Shown: piece after piece, positions 18,532-27,578 of the stretch
Layout: every line of letters starts with the position of its first letter
Position numbering within the stretch: the stretch's first letter is position 1
Assembly: GCF_028435365.1 (NCBI RefSeq)
Contig: NZ_JAGTJJ010000005.1
Span: forward strand, 344,446-408,445
Direction of reading: 5' to 3'
DNA: 64,000 nt
DNA from: Polyangium jinanense
GTDB lineage: Bacteria > Myxococcota > Polyangia > Polyangiales > Polyangiaceae
Made by a program: the position numbers and the translations under genes
The notes under the pieces: generated by a model
Database searches by the model: none
Told to the model about the DNA's origin: nothing
Seen by the model: only the letters and a program-made list of their open reading frames with translations

Positions 18532-19941
18532 TCAACGAGGGTCGATGGGGGTGATTTGGCCGATTCGCTCCTCGATGGCCTGCGCCGCGTCCAGACAGAG
18601 GTCCTCTCGGTACATCGCGCCGATGATCTGCACGCCCTGGGGCATGCCGCCGAAAAGCCCCGCCGAGACCGCGACGGCAGGCACCCCGACGAAACTCGTA
18701 GCCGTGCAGAGCCGCATGCCGGACGTCACACGCGCATGTCCTTCCGGCCCGCTGGATTCGAGGCCGGGCGCGACGGGCGGCTCGGTGAACACCGGTCCGA
18801 GCACGAGGGGGTATTCCAGGAAAAACCGCGCCCAATCTCGCTGGATACCGAGCCGCACGCTGGTGAGTCGCAGGTATCCGGCGAGATCGACGGGCTTCGA
18901 CCTCTCCATGGACATTTCGATGTAGGGGAGGCTGCTCCTCGGGAGGATCGTTTTCAACATCGGCCAGATCAGGCTGAACTCCGTCATGATCATCTGCCCG
19001 TAGGCCGAGAGCGCGTCCTCGAGCCGCGGCACGTCCTGCACCTCGACGACGGGGTAACCCGCATCCTCGAGCGCGGCCGCCGCTCGCTCCACCGCCGCGC
19101 GAACGTCGCTATGTACACCCTTTCCACCGGGGTCTGCGACCACTGCGACCCGCGGAAAAGACGGTAGCGGAGGTCCGGCGAGGGGCACGGGGACCACGCG
19201 CGGATCACGCGCATCGGGGCCCGCCAGAATCTCGTAAACGGCGCGAAGATCACGGACGGTTCTTGCAATCGGACCGTCGACCGGAATGAGCTGCGAGGCC
19301 AGCGTCGGGTCGTCGGGCCCGATGCGATGATCCGCGGGGAATCGTCCGTACGTCGGCTTCAAGCCGGCCACCCCGCAGAAAGCCGCCGGAATACGGATCG
19401 ACCCGCCCGAATCGTTCCCGAGCCCGAGCGGCGCCATGCCAGAGGCCACGGCCGCCCCGTCGCCGCCGCTCGTTCCACCCGGCGTGCAGGCTCGGTCCCA
19501 CGGGTTTCTGGTTTCGCCGAACAGCTCACTGCGGGTATGCATGCCGCCGATCGTCAGGTCCGGCAGGTTGGTGTGCGCAATGGGAATGGCACCGGCGGCT
19601 CGCAGTCGCGCGACGGGCGGCGCGTCGACGGTCGCCACGAGCTCACGGAAACGAGCAATGCCGTGGGTCGTCGCCACCCCTCCGATGGCGATGTTGTCCT
19701 TCACCGTGAACGGGACGCCGGCGAGGGGCCCCAAGGCCTCCCCTGCCGCCCGCCGCCGATCGAGCTCTGCGGCTTCCTTGCGTGCCCGATCGCCGAGGAG
19801 CTGGGTGATGGCGTTGATCGTCGGGTTCACCTCGGCGATCCGAAGGAGGTGACTCTCCACGATCTCGGCGGCGCTGACTTCGCCGCGCCTCACGGCAGCC
19901 GAAAGCTCGAGTGCGCTCCAACGGAAAAATGTTCCTTGCAC
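18532..19941 (-). CDS. Amidase signature family enzyme
   Basis: About 469 residues. The Ser-cisSer-Lys triad of amidase signature enzymes is complete: Lys in VPFTVKDNIAI, cis-Ser in GGTSGGDGAA, nucleophile Ser in GNDSGGSIRIPA. It hydrolyses an amide, possibly of an exogenous compound; it lacks features of GatA. GTG 19941 is chosen as start because GAGGA lies five bases upstream and both palindromic operators then fall in the promoter. ATG 19983 (14 residues longer) is the main alternative and would overlap one operator. The TetR gene is divergent, so substrate-induced expression is likely. Confidence 0.85.
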   Translation of the reverse strand: MQGTFFRWSALELSAAVRRGEVSAAEIVESHLLRIAEVNPTINAITQLLGDRARKEAAELDRRRAAGEALGPLAGVPFTVKDNIAIGGVATTHGIARFRELVATVDAPPVARLRAAGAIPIAHTNLPDLTIGGMHTRSELFGETRNPWDRACTPGGTSGGDGAAVASGMAPLGLGNDSGGSIRIPAAFCGVAGLKPTYGRFPADHRIGPDDPTLASQLIPVDGPIARTVRDLRAVYEILAGPDARDPRVVPVPLAGPPLPSFPRVAVVADPGGKGVHSDVRAAVERAAAALEDAGYPVVEVQDVPRLEDALSAYGQMIMTEFSLIWPMLKTILPRSSLPYIEMSMERSKPVDLAGYLRLTSVRLGIQRDWARFFLEYPLVLGPVFTEPPVAPGLESSGPEGHARVTSGMRLCTATSFVGVPAVAVSAGLFGGMPQGVQIIGAMYREDLCLDAAQAIEERIGQITPIDPR

Positions 19942-19969
19942 GATGTCCTCGCCGGCAGGTCCTTGGATC

Positions 19970-20019
19970 CGATGCGCTTGCATCGTATGCTTAGCGCGGA
20001 TCCGATGCATGTGCATCGG
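19970..20019. promoter_or_regulatory. Two palindromic operators between amidase and TetR genes
   Basis: Palindrome 1 is CGATGC-GCTT-GCATCG at 19970-19985. Palindrome 2 is CCGATGCA-TG-TGCATCGG at 20002-20019, extended by a T/A pair on each side. Both share GATGC/GCATC half-sites. They lie just ahead of the TetR start at 20049 and at the 5' end of the divergent amidase gene. One TetR dimer per site could repress both genes. Confidence 0.7.
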
Positions 20020-20048
20020 AAAAACGACCTGGGAGAGAACCAGCGGCC

Positions 20049-20645
20049 ATGCCGAAGCAAGTCGATCACGAGAGCCGGCGGCGACAGCTCGCCGATGCGG
20101 TCTGCACGCTCGCCCACGAGCGCGGCCTCGGGGGCGTCACTTTGCGCGACGTCGCAGAGCGGGCGGGGGTCTCGATGGGCGCGGTCCAGCGATGTTTTCC
20201 CACGCGGGACGAGATGCTCGTCTTCGCCCTGCAGTACGTGGGCGAACGTGTGACCGCTCGTGCCAGGGAGAGGCTCGCCTCGTCGCGCGCGCGAACGCCT
20301 CGGGCGAGGCTGACCCAGCTCGTGACCGAGGTGGCGCTCCTCGACGCAAAGCACCGAGCCGAGGCGGGCGTCTGGCTCGTGTTCGTGTCGCAAGCCGCGG
20401 TCACGCCACCATTGGCCGAGGTCATCCGGGAGAGCTACGCCGATCTCCACGGGCTGCTCGAGCGCCTCATCGGCGCGCTCGGTATCCCAGGCCTCGACCC
20501 CAGGACCGAGGCCCGCACCCTGCTCGCCCTCGCGGACGGCTTGACCACCCACGTGCTCATCGGCCACCTGTCGACGCGAGCCGCAATGGATGTGCTCGAC
20601 AAACATCTCTCTCGATTTCGCGCTATGGCGGCAGACGAATGCTGA
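20049..20645 (+). CDS. TetR family transcriptional regulator
   Basis: 198 residues. The N-terminal DNA-binding domain is clear: RRRQLADAVCTLAHERGLGGVTLRDVAERAGVSMGAVQRCFPTRDEM (quoted as a description of the first 55 residues; key parts are LRDVAERAGVS and GAVQRCFPTRDE). This QRCF form occurs in BetI-like regulators. The C-terminal domain is of normal TetR size and would bind the inducer. Start ATG 20049 is followed by MPKQVDHESRR, close to BetI N-termini. The protein most likely binds the GATGC/GCATC palindromes just upstream and controls itself and the amidase gene. Confidence 0.88.
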   Translation: MPKQVDHESRRRQLADAVCTLAHERGLGGVTLRDVAERAGVSMGAVQRCFPTRDEMLVFALQYVGERVTARARERLASSRARTPRARLTQLVTEVALLDAKHRAEAGVWLVFVSQAAVTPPLAEVIRESYADLHGLLERLIGALGIPGLDPRTEARTLLALADGLTTHVLIGHLSTRAAMDVLDKHLSRFRAMAADEC

Positions 20646-20757
20646 CAGCGGGCATGCGAGGGCACCATGGGTGCCTTTGGCACGGGGACTCTTGTCAAGC
20701 GAGCCCGAGCGCGGGATCATGGTCGCGTTCTTCACGCGAACCTGCCTGGGAGTGACG

Positions 20758-21990
20758 ATGAAACGTGTTCATGCTCGCGGCCGCTCGAACCACGCAAACG
20801 GATGGCTGTTCGGCCTTTTCAGCGCTCTCACGCTCGCAGTTTCCTGCACGTCGGGCGACGGAGGCACAAGCACGGCCGGCGCTTCCTCGGGCCCGACCGG
20901 CAGCGGTGGCGGCGCGGGTGGCAGCCCGCTTTGCATTCCCGGCGCGCAGGTCTCGTGCGCGTGTCCGGGCGACACGCAGGGGGTGCAAGTATGCAATGCG
21001 CAGGGGAGCGGGTTCGAGCCGTGTCAATGTGGGACGGCCGGGAGCGGTGGGACCGGAGGCGCAGGCGGCACCGGCGGCGCAGGCGGTAGCGGCGGTACCG
21101 GTGGAAATGGCGGCGCGGGCGGCACCGGCGGAAATGGCGGCAGCGGGGGCGCTGGCGGCGCGGGCGGCACCGGCGGCGGGAGTGGCGGGACAGGCGGCGC
21201 TGGCGGCAATGGCGGAGGCGGCAGCGGGGGTGCAGGCGGCACCGGCGGAAATGGCGGCGCGGGCGGCAGCGGCGGCTCCGAAATGGACGCGGGGACCGTC
21301 GCGGCGTGCAAGATCCCGGGCTCCTGCCTGCTCACGATCCCCATTCAAACGCAGACCGTGAACAGCTCCGGGGTCACGACCACCGTTTGTCCGGGCGGTC
21401 CCGATCCCCTGGCCTCACCGCCCCGCTGCATCCTGGAGGTCGAGGTCGGCTCCCTCTCGCTCGGATCGGGTACGGCGGGCGCCTGCGAGGCCGTGTCGCA
21501 CGTCGGTGCGATCAAGATACGCGTCGCGAATCTGCCGATGAAATCGACGTTCGCCGGCTTCACGCAAAACTATACCGTGCAGGTCGGCGGGACCTGCGGC
21601 TCCCCTGCATGGGCGGACATCGGCGTGCAGATCGACGGCAATGCCGTCGCGTCCGAGGACGGTCAGATCCGTTTCGGGTGCGAGCCCGTCGCGGTCACCA
21701 CGCTCGCCGTGAACAGCTCGCAGCTCGAGGATGCCGTGGAGATCTGCGGCGCGGGTGTGTCGGGTACGATCGCGAGCCTGGCGCTCAGCCTCATGACGTC
21801 GCAGCTCGTGAGCATGTCGGAGGACGCGCTCCGGGCGCTCGATCGCGGCCGCGCCTGCCTCGACCTCGCGAGCGGCGGCATGGCACCGCCGCCGGAGCCC
21901 TGCCTGCAAACCCCGTGCATGTCCGGCTTTGCTTGCGCGGGCGGCGATTGCGGCGCAGGGACCTGCACCTGCGGAACGTGCATGCCTTAA
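20758..21990 (+). CDS. Glycine-rich repeat lipoprotein
   Basis: 410 residues. The signal sequence ends at a Cys (TLAVSCTSGDGG), so it is probably a lipoprotein. Next comes a Cys-containing segment (PLCIPGAQVSCACPGDTQGVQVC) like those in myxobacterial surface proteins. About 80 residues then consist of GGT/GGA/GGN/GGS triplets. The C-terminal 230 residues form an unrecognised domain with regular Cys residues and an end motif of CMSGFACAGGDCGAGTCTCGTC. Start ATG 20758 has GGGAG eight bases upstream. Gly-rich linkers of this kind are common in Sorangium/Polyangium secreted proteins and probably space the anchor from the outer domain. Confidence 0.75.
   Translation: MKRVHARGRSNHANGWLFGLFSALTLAVSCTSGDGGTSTAGASSGPTGSGGGAGGSPLCIPGAQVSCACPGDTQGVQVCNAQGSGFEPCQCGTAGSGGTGGAGGTGGAGGSGGTGGNGGAGGTGGNGGSGGAGGAGGTGGGSGGTGGAGGNGGGGSGGAGGTGGNGGAGGSGGSEMDAGTVAACKIPGSCLLTIPIQTQTVNSSGVTTTVCPGGPDPLASPPRCILEVEVGSLSLGSGTAGACEAVSHVGAIKIRVANLPMKSTFAGFTQNYTVQVGGTCGSPAWADIGVQIDGNAVASEDGQIRFGCEPVAVTTLAVNSSQLEDAVEICGAGVSGTIASLALSLMTSQLVSMSEDALRALDRGRACLDLASGGMAPPPEPCLQTPCMSGFACAGGDCGAGTCTCGTCMP
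21040..21285 (+). repeat. GGNGGN-coding tandem repeat
   Basis: Degenerate short tandem repeat of units such as GGCGGCACCGGC and GGAAATGGCGGC, encoding about 80 residues of Gly-Gly-X. It is inside the lipoprotein gene and stays in frame. Length probably varies between strains by slippage or recombination. Confidence 0.8.
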
Positions 21991-21994
21991 CCGC

Positions 21995-22008
21995 GCGCCT
22001 TTCGGCGC
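21995..22008. terminator. Short hairpin between convergent genes
   Basis: GCGCC-TTTC-GGCGC begins five bases after the glycine-rich gene's stop codon and lies between two convergent genes. It has no clear T-run, so it is at best a weak or bidirectional terminator. Confidence 0.35.
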
Positions 22009-22044
22009 AGCGCCAGCGTGGACGCCGGCGCCCGCGATCGCTCT

Positions 22045-22377
22045 TCAGTTACACTGCTTCTGGAGCTGCTCGACGGCCGCGTTGCAGCCCTTGATGAGCC
22101 CGTCGCGCGTGGCCGGGTTCGCCGCGAGCGGCTTCCAGGCCTGGGCGCTCTGCTTCATCGCCGGCTCGAGCATGGGCTTGAGCTCGGGCTTCTTGCCCAT
22201 GCATTCCGCGACCTTCTTGAAGTACGCGTCACACTCCGGGACGCCAATCGATTCCGCAGCCGGCGCCGCCGCGCCCGCGGCCTCCGTCGGCTTGGCCTCT
22301 GACTTCTCCTCTTTGCTGCAAGCGGCGGCAAGCAGCATCCCACCCATCATCACGAAGGCAACCGCGACTCTCTTCAT
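22045..22377 (-). CDS. Small lipoprotein with four-cysteine helical domain
   Basis: 110 residues. Lipoprotein signal MKRVAVAFVMMGG... with lipobox AAACSK. A short linker rich in Glu, Ala and Pro leads to a 60-residue helical domain with Cys in PECDAY, AECMGK, IKGCNA and QKQCN. The even spacing suggests two disulfides joining a helical hairpin. Similar small proteins are frequent in myxobacteria, with no known role. It is convergent with the glycine-rich gene and shares the strand with the catalase upstream (gap 121 bp). I do not recognise a function. Confidence 0.8.
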   Translation of the reverse strand: MKRVAVAFVMMGGMLLAAACSKEEKSEAKPTEAAGAAAPAAESIGVPECDAYFKKVAECMGKKPELKPMLEPAMKQSAQAWKPLAANPATRDGLIKGCNAAVEQLQKQCN

Positions 22378-22498
22378 CTCCGTCTCCGTCCTTTGTCGGC
22401 GCGCGCGCCGGGAGGCGGCATCCTGCCACAGACGCGCGCCAGGAACCGAAAAACCGGACGCGTTCGCGCGAAAAGCGCGGTTTCGGCGGCCCCGGACT

Positions 22499-24676
22499 TC
22501 AAGCCGGCACGGCCTCCTTCTCGCCGCGGTTCCAGTGCCTGTGCTGCGCGATGGCCTTCACGAAGTCCTGGATGAAGGTCGTGAGGTCGCTCGCGCCGCG
22601 CACGGTCACCACGCCATCGGCCTGGAAGGTTTGTCCTGCCGCCTGCGCGCTCGCCACGGTCACGCCCTTGATGTTCGAGGCGAGGAGCAGCTCGACGCCC
22701 TCGCTCGTCGCGCCGATGGGTTTGTTGTGCCGGAATGCCTCGTTGATGAAATGGATCGGGTCCCCGAGCTTCTTCATGGCCTCGACGCTCGCGGCTCCCC
22801 CGGGCACGAAGACCGCGTCGTAGAGAATGGATCCGACGTGGATGCTCGCCTGATCCACCTCGATGTCGCCGCCCTCCGCGGCCTCGATCGTGCCGAGCCG
22901 CGACGAGATGACGTGCACCTCGGCGCCCTCGGCGACGAGCGCATTGCGCACCGCCGAGAGCTCCGCGAGGCTCACGCCCTTCTCCGCGAGGATGGCGATC
23001 CGGCGCGTGCGAATCGAGTTCTTCACGGTGTTCTCCATGCTGAGCGTGGGCGACGCGTCCACCGTGCGCTTCGTCGTGAGCTTCTGTGCCACCGCTTGCG
23101 CGGCCTTCTTCACGGTCGCGCCCACGCCCGCATGCGCCGCGAGCCCGAGCCCCGCGGCGACGGCCTGGCCGAAGCCCGCGTCGACGCGCGTGAATCGCTC
23201 GACCATCCGCTGGCGGATGTCCTTGCTCTCGCACTTGCCGAGCTCGAAGACCGCCGCCTTCACGAGGTGCTCCTTCTCGGGCATCGACATGCTGTTCCAG
23301 AACAACGTCGCCTGGGTGAAATGGTCCCCGAAGCTCTCGCTACGCGCGCGCTGCTTCACGCCGGTGAGTTTTTCCGGGTAATGCGTGAACGCGCCCGCGC
23401 CGGGGCCCGCGACCATCGGACAGCCGCCACCGAGCGAGTTCGGCGTGTAATGCGCGCGCCCTGTGGGGATGCGGTGCTGGTGGAAGCCGTCCGTCTGGTG
23501 GTTGTCGACGCGCGCAACGGGCCGGTTGATCGGGATCTGGGCGAAATTCGGCCCCCCGAGCCGCGTGAGCTGCGTGTCGAGGTAGGAGAACAGGCGCGCG
23601 TGCATGAGCGGATCGTCCGTGAAATCGATGCCAGGCACGACGTTCTGCACGCAAAACGCGACTTGCTCCGTCTCGGCGAAAAAGTTGTCGGGGTTCCTGT
23701 TCAAGACGAGCTTGCCCACGCGCCGCACGGGCACGAGCTCCTCGGGGACGATCTTCGTCGGGTCGAGCAGGTCGAAATCGAAGCTGTCCGCCTCGTCCTC
23801 CTCGATGATCTGAAGGCCGAGCTCGTATTCGGGATAGGCGCCCTTTTCGATGGCGTCCCAGAGATCACGCCGGTGGAAGTCGGGGTCTTTGCCGGCGATC
23901 TTCTGGGCCTCGTCCCAGACGAGCGAATGCACGCCGAGGAGCGGCTTCCAGTGGAATTTGACGAATCGTGACTTGCCTTCCTCGTTGACGAGCCGGAACG
24001 TGTGGACGCCGAAGCCCTCCATCATGCGAAAGCTGCGCGGAATGGCGCGGTCCGAGAGGATCCACATCAGCATGTGTGTGGTCTCGGGGACGAGCGAAGC
24101 GAAATCCCAGAATGTGTCGTGCGCGGACGAGGCCTGTGGGATCTCGCGATCCGGCTCGGGTTTGACGGCATGAACCACGTCCGGGAACTTGATTCCATCC
24201 TGGATGAAGAAGACCGGGATGTTGTTGCCGACCAGGTCGAAATTGCCCTCCTCGGTATAGAACTTGACCGCGAATCCGCGCACGTCGCGGACCGTATCGG
24301 CGGAGCCGCGCGAGCCGACGACCGTGGAAAAACGCACGAAGACCGGCGTCTTCACGGCAGGGTCCTTCAGGAATCGCGCGCGGGTGAGGTCCTTCAGGGA
24401 CGCGTAGACCTGGAAATACCCGTGCGCGCCCGAGCCGCGGGCGTGGACCACGCGCTCGGGGATTCGCTCGTGATCGAATCGCGTGATCTTCTCGCGGAAG
24501 TGGAAGTCCTCGAGGAGCGTGGGCCCACGGGCGGAGACCTTGAGCGAATTGTCGGTGTCGTCGACGCGGATCCCCTGATCGGTTGTCAGGTGCGTACCGG
24601 TCGAATCCTTCCGTTCGGGTTCCAGATCGCGAATTTTGGCTTGCTCGTCGATCGAAGCGGTCTTGCTCTGCGCCAT
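22499..24676 (-). CDS. katE: Large-subunit monofunctional catalase (HPII type)
   Basis: 725 residues, as expected for clade 2 catalases. The haem-pocket His is in [13 protein letters not shown] and the Asn in [29 protein letters not shown] and the haem-ligand Tyr region [14 protein letters not shown] are present. The last 150 residues ([12 protein letters not shown] to the end, with AVFVPGG) form the flavodoxin/DJ-1-like domain of large catalases. It converts hydrogen peroxide to water and oxygen in the cytoplasm. Start ATG 24676 has AGGGAGGG upstream. A 10-bp palindrome, TGAACGTTCA, at 24812-24821 may be a control site, but its binder is unknown. Confidence 0.95.
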   Translation of the reverse strand: MAQSKTASIDEQAKIRDLEPERKDSTGTHLTTDQGIRVDDTDNSLKVSARGPTLLEDFHFREKITRFDHERIPERVVHARGSGAHGYFQVYASLKDLTRARFLKDPAVKTPVFVRFSTVVGSRGSADTVRDVRGFAVKFYTEEGNFDLVGNNIPVFFIQDGIKFPDVVHAVKPEPDREIPQASSAHDTFWDFASLVPETTHMLMWILSDRAIPRSFRMMEGFGVHTFRLVNEEGKSRFVKFHWKPLLGVHSLVWDEAQKIAGKDPDFHRRDLWDAIEKGAYPEYELGLQIIEEDEADSFDFDLLDPTKIVPEELVPVRRVGKLVLNRNPDNFFAETEQVAFCVQNVVPGIDFTDDPLMHARLFSYLDTQLTRLGGPNFAQIPINRPVARVDNHQTDGFHQHRIPTGRAHYTPNSLGGGCPMVAGPGAGAFTHYPEKLTGVKQRARSESFGDHFTQATLFWNSMSMPEKEHLVKAAVFELGKCESKDIRQRMVERFTRVDAGFGQAVAAGLGLAAHAGVGATVKKAAQAVAQKLTTKRTVDASPTLSMENTVKNSIRTRRIAILAEKGVSLAELSAVRNALVAEGAEVHVISSRLGTIEAAEGGDIEVDQASIHVGSILYDAVFVPGGAASVEAMKKLGDPIHFINEAFRHNKPIGATSEGVELLLASNIKGVTVASAQAAGQTFQADGVVTVRGASDLTTFIQDFVKAIAQHRHWNRGEKEAVPA

Positions 24677-24894
24677 CGTGCCCTCCCTGATTGCGGGCTC
24701 GACATGACACGGAATCAGCCGCCGGGCATGTTCGCTTGGTCGAAATCGTGAGCACATCGAAATTATGAAAGGAATGACGTTCGACCCGGGCGCGACGCGG
24801 ACACGCTTGTATGAACGTTCACATGACCGAGTTCGTGCCCAACGGATGTCCATGCGGCGGAATGTTGTAGAATCCGTGCTCGCTCGGCGGCGGT

Positions 24895-25751
24895 TTGCGC
24901 GGCGACACGTGGGCGACCTTCCTTCTTCGTCGTCGCCGGGCGGAGGAGGACACGTCGTATTTGACGACCGAGGGGAATCATATGCCCTCGGCCATTGCCG
25001 GGTGCGACGTGGATGACGACTGCCATCTGGATCTGGTCACGCTGGACGGCATGGGCCTCATGTCGTTCGGTTTCACGGTGAGCGGCGACGCAAGGCGCGT
25101 CGCCGTTTTCGATGGCCATCGATCGCGACGGCGACGGCGTACGTGCTGTACGACGATGGTCACCTGTTTCGCGTGAGCACGGAGGACGCATCGTGCGAGA
25201 GCACGTCGTTCGTGCCGAAGACCGGGGCGTTCGGGCGATTCGGAATGGGTTTTTCGACCGACGGGTCGGACATCACGAAGGAGACGCTCTACGTGGCGGA
25301 TTTCGGCGGCAGCGGGCTCGGGCGGATCGATCGCGACACGATGGAGCTCGAGACGCTCGGGTTTTACGACGCGCTCTCGACTCGGCCGAGCTCTCGGGCA
25401 CGGGTGATGGGCACCTCTGGGGGTTTTTCACGACATCCCCGCCGATCGTCGCGGAGCTCGACCCGAAGACGTCCCACATCATCTCCCAGTCGTCGCAGCC
25501 GACCCTCGACATCGGCACGGCGTGGGCCTTCGCGTTCTGGGGAGGTGATTTCTACCTGTTCACGTGTCCGGGCGTGGCCTCGCGCATCGATCGCTATCGC
25601 CCCAAGGACGGGACCACCGTGAACCTGAAGTCGAACATCGGCTTCCAGGTCGTCGGCGCGGGCGTCTCCACCTGCCGCGCCGCTCGAAGCCCCGAAGCAG
25701 CACACAGTATCCTGGCACACTATTCTTCAAGAGCAGACAAACGTCGACTGA
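24895..25751 (+). pseudogene. Decayed lipoprotein-like gene with several frameshifts
   Basis: Three reading frames in succession carry pieces of one secreted beta-propeller-like protein. One frame has DDDCHLDLVTLDG. A second, from about 25128, has TAYVLYDDGHLFRVSTED and YVADFGGSGLGRIDRD. A third, from about 25390, has ELSGTGDGHLWGFF, TAWAFAFWGGDFYLF and VVGAGVSTC. Read through the shifts, they form a continuous chain typical of a family common in Polyangiales. The first shift is in a GCGACGGCGACGG run near 25125, the second near 25385, and a third near 25677 restores an end at TGA 25751. No intact start or signal peptide remains. Exact boundaries are approximate. Confidence 0.6.
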
Positions 25752-25757
25752 CAGATG

Positions 25758-25786
25758 TTGACTTTTGTCATCGCGTTGCTGATACT
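25758..25786 (+). promoter_or_regulatory. Sigma70-like promoter of the aldo/keto reductase
   Basis: TTGACT (25758-25763) and GATACT (25781-25786) are separated by 17 bases, the ideal spacing; matches are 5/6 and 4/6 to consensus. It lies 34 bp ahead of the reductase start codon, in AT-rich sequence just after the decayed pseudogene. Confidence 0.5.
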
Positions 25787-25819
25787 CCTGCTCGTTCAGG
25801 TTCGCGACAGGAGTCCATC

Positions 25820-26824
25820 ATGATCACGCGTTCGCTCGGCTCGAAGGGGCCCCAGGTGTCGGCCTTGGGCCTCGGGTGCATGGGTATGTCCGATCTCTAC
25901 GGCCCGTCCGACAGGGACGAGAGCATTGCCACCCTTCACGCCGCGCTCGACGCAGGAATCGACCTGCTCGATACGGGCGATTTCTACGGCATGGGCCACA
26001 ACGAGCTGCTCATCCGCGATGCGCTCGAGGGGCGGGCCCGTGACAAGGTGCGGATCAGCGTCAAATTCGGCGCGATGCGCGATCCGGGCCGCAACTGGGT
26101 CGGCATCGATGGCCGCCCCGCCGCGGTGAAGAACTCCCTCGCCTACACGCTGCGCCGCCTCGGCACCGATTACGTCGACGTCTACCGCCTCGCCCGCGTC
26201 GATCCGAACGTGCCGATCGAGGACACGGTCGGCGCCATCGCCGACATGGTCAAAGCCGGCTACGTCCGCCACATCGGTCTTTCCGAGGCGGGCGCAGAGA
26301 CGATGCGCCGCGCCCACGCGACGCACCCCATCTGCGATCTGCAGATCGAGTATTCCTTGATCTCGCGCAGCATCGAGGCCGAGATCCTCCCCACGGCGCG
26401 CGAGCTCGGCATTGCGATCACCGCGTACGGCGTGCTCTCCCGCGGCCTCATCAGCGGGCATTGGTCGAAGGAGCGCGCGATGGCGCCCACCGATTTCCGC
26501 AAGTACAGCCCGCGCTTCGCGCCGGAGAACCTCGACCAAAACCTCGCGCTCGTCGAAGCGCTCCGCGCGGTCGCCGAGGCGAAGGGCACGACCGTCGCGC
26601 CGATCGCCATTGCGTGGGTGCTCTCGCGCGGCAGCGACATCATCCCGCTCGTCGGCGCGCGGCGACGCGACCGGCTCGCCGAGGCGCTCGGCGCACTCTC
26701 GATCGACCTCGGTCCCGAGGACCTCGCGCGGATCGAGCGCGCCGTACCGGCTGGCGCGGCCGCGGGCGAGCGGTATGCCGCGGCGCAAATGGCGCATCTC
26801 GACAGCGAACGCAAGGCGCATTGA
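25820..26824 (+). CDS. Aldo/keto reductase lacking the catalytic His
   Basis: 334 residues. TIM-barrel AKR motifs: GLGCMGMSDLYG, Asp and Tyr of the tetrad in DTGDFYGMG, Lys in ISVKFGAM, and NADPH-binding VLSRGSDIIPLVGARR. The position of the catalytic His (usually YQHR.DP) reads YRLARVDP, so it is Ala. Relatives with YRPAR are known to me as a subfamily, so this is probably an ancestral trait rather than damage. Start ATG 25820 has ACAGGAG upstream and a sigma70-like promoter 34 bp before it. The TetR gene begins two bases after the stop, so the two are an operon. Confidence 0.87.
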   Translation: MITRSLGSKGPQVSALGLGCMGMSDLYGPSDRDESIATLHAALDAGIDLLDTGDFYGMGHNELLIRDALEGRARDKVRISVKFGAMRDPGRNWVGIDGRPAAVKNSLAYTLRRLGTDYVDVYRLARVDPNVPIEDTVGAIADMVKAGYVRHIGLSEAGAETMRRAHATHPICDLQIEYSLISRSIEAEILPTARELGIAITAYGVLSRGLISGHWSKERAMAPTDFRKYSPRFAPENLDQNLALVEALRAVAEAKGTTVAPIAIAWVLSRGSDIIPLVGARRRDRLAEALGALSIDLGPEDLARIERAVPAGAAAGERYAAAQMAHLDSERKAH

Positions 26825-26825
26825 C

Positions 26826-27449
26826 GTGGTCGAAGAAGCGCTCACCGCCGAACGTATTCTCGAAGCCGCCGAGGAGGTCCTCCGCCGCTTTGGGCCCGCC
26901 AAGGCCACGGTCGTCGACGTGGCCCGCGCGCTCGGCGTCAGTCATGGCAGCGTGTATCGGCATTTCCCGAGCAAGACGGCATTGCGAGACGCCGTCGCGG
27001 AGCGCTGGCTCGCCCGCGTGTCGAAGCCGCTCGCGGAGGTCGCGGCCGAAAAGGGCCCGGCTCCCGAGCGCCTGCGGCGCTGGCTCGACCTGCTCATCGA
27101 GCTCAAGCGAAAAAAGGCGCGCGACGATCCCGAGCTCTTCGCCACGTACAGGGAGCTCGTCGCCGACGCGCGGGACGTGGTCCGCGTGCACGTCGAGACG
27201 CTCGCCTCGCAAATCGCCCAGATCCTCGCCGACGGCGTGGAACAGGGCGCGTTCACGATCGAGGATCCGGTCGCCGCGGGTTGGGCCGTGTTCAACGCGA
27301 CGACGAAATTCCACAAACCGAGCCATGCGTCGGAATGGTTCGACCCGGGCATCGATGCTGCATTCGAGGGCGTCTGGTCCCTCGTACTCGGGGGCCTCGG
27401 CGTGAGAGAAGCGCCCGCGAAGGCGCGCAAGAAACCCGCGAAGAAATAA
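26826..27449 (+). CDS. TetR family transcriptional regulator
   Basis: 207 residues from GTG 26826, just one base after the reductase stop codon. DNA-binding domain: TAERILEAAEEVLRRFG, TVVDVARALGVSHGSVYRHFPSKTAL. The C-terminal part is of the TetR_C_7 type (KARDDPELFATYRELVADAR) and ends in a Lys-rich tail (KARKKPAKK). Co-transcription with the aldo/keto reductase suggests that it controls this operon in response to the reductase's substrate. No clear palindrome is seen in the promoter. Confidence 0.87.
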   Translation: MVEEALTAERILEAAEEVLRRFGPAKATVVDVARALGVSHGSVYRHFPSKTALRDAVAERWLARVSKPLAEVAAEKGPAPERLRRWLDLLIELKRKKARDDPELFATYRELVADARDVVRVHVETLASQIAQILADGVEQGAFTIEDPVAAGWAVFNATTKFHKPSHASEWFDPGIDAAFEGVWSLVLGGLGVREAPAKARKKPAKK

Positions 27450-27578
27450 CCTCAGAATCCGTTTCCGCCGGGAGCCGGAGGCGCCACGCAAGCTCGTCCG
27501 CCAGATCCCCGAGCACCTTGGCCGTGAGGTTTTCGAAAGGTGCATCGCCGGCCGGGATGCGGTAGACATCGCCCGCAC

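Noticed and set aside
21040..21285. Possible CRISPR array
   Set aside because: Repeat units are short, degenerate and without spacers; they encode an in-frame Gly-Gly-X stretch.
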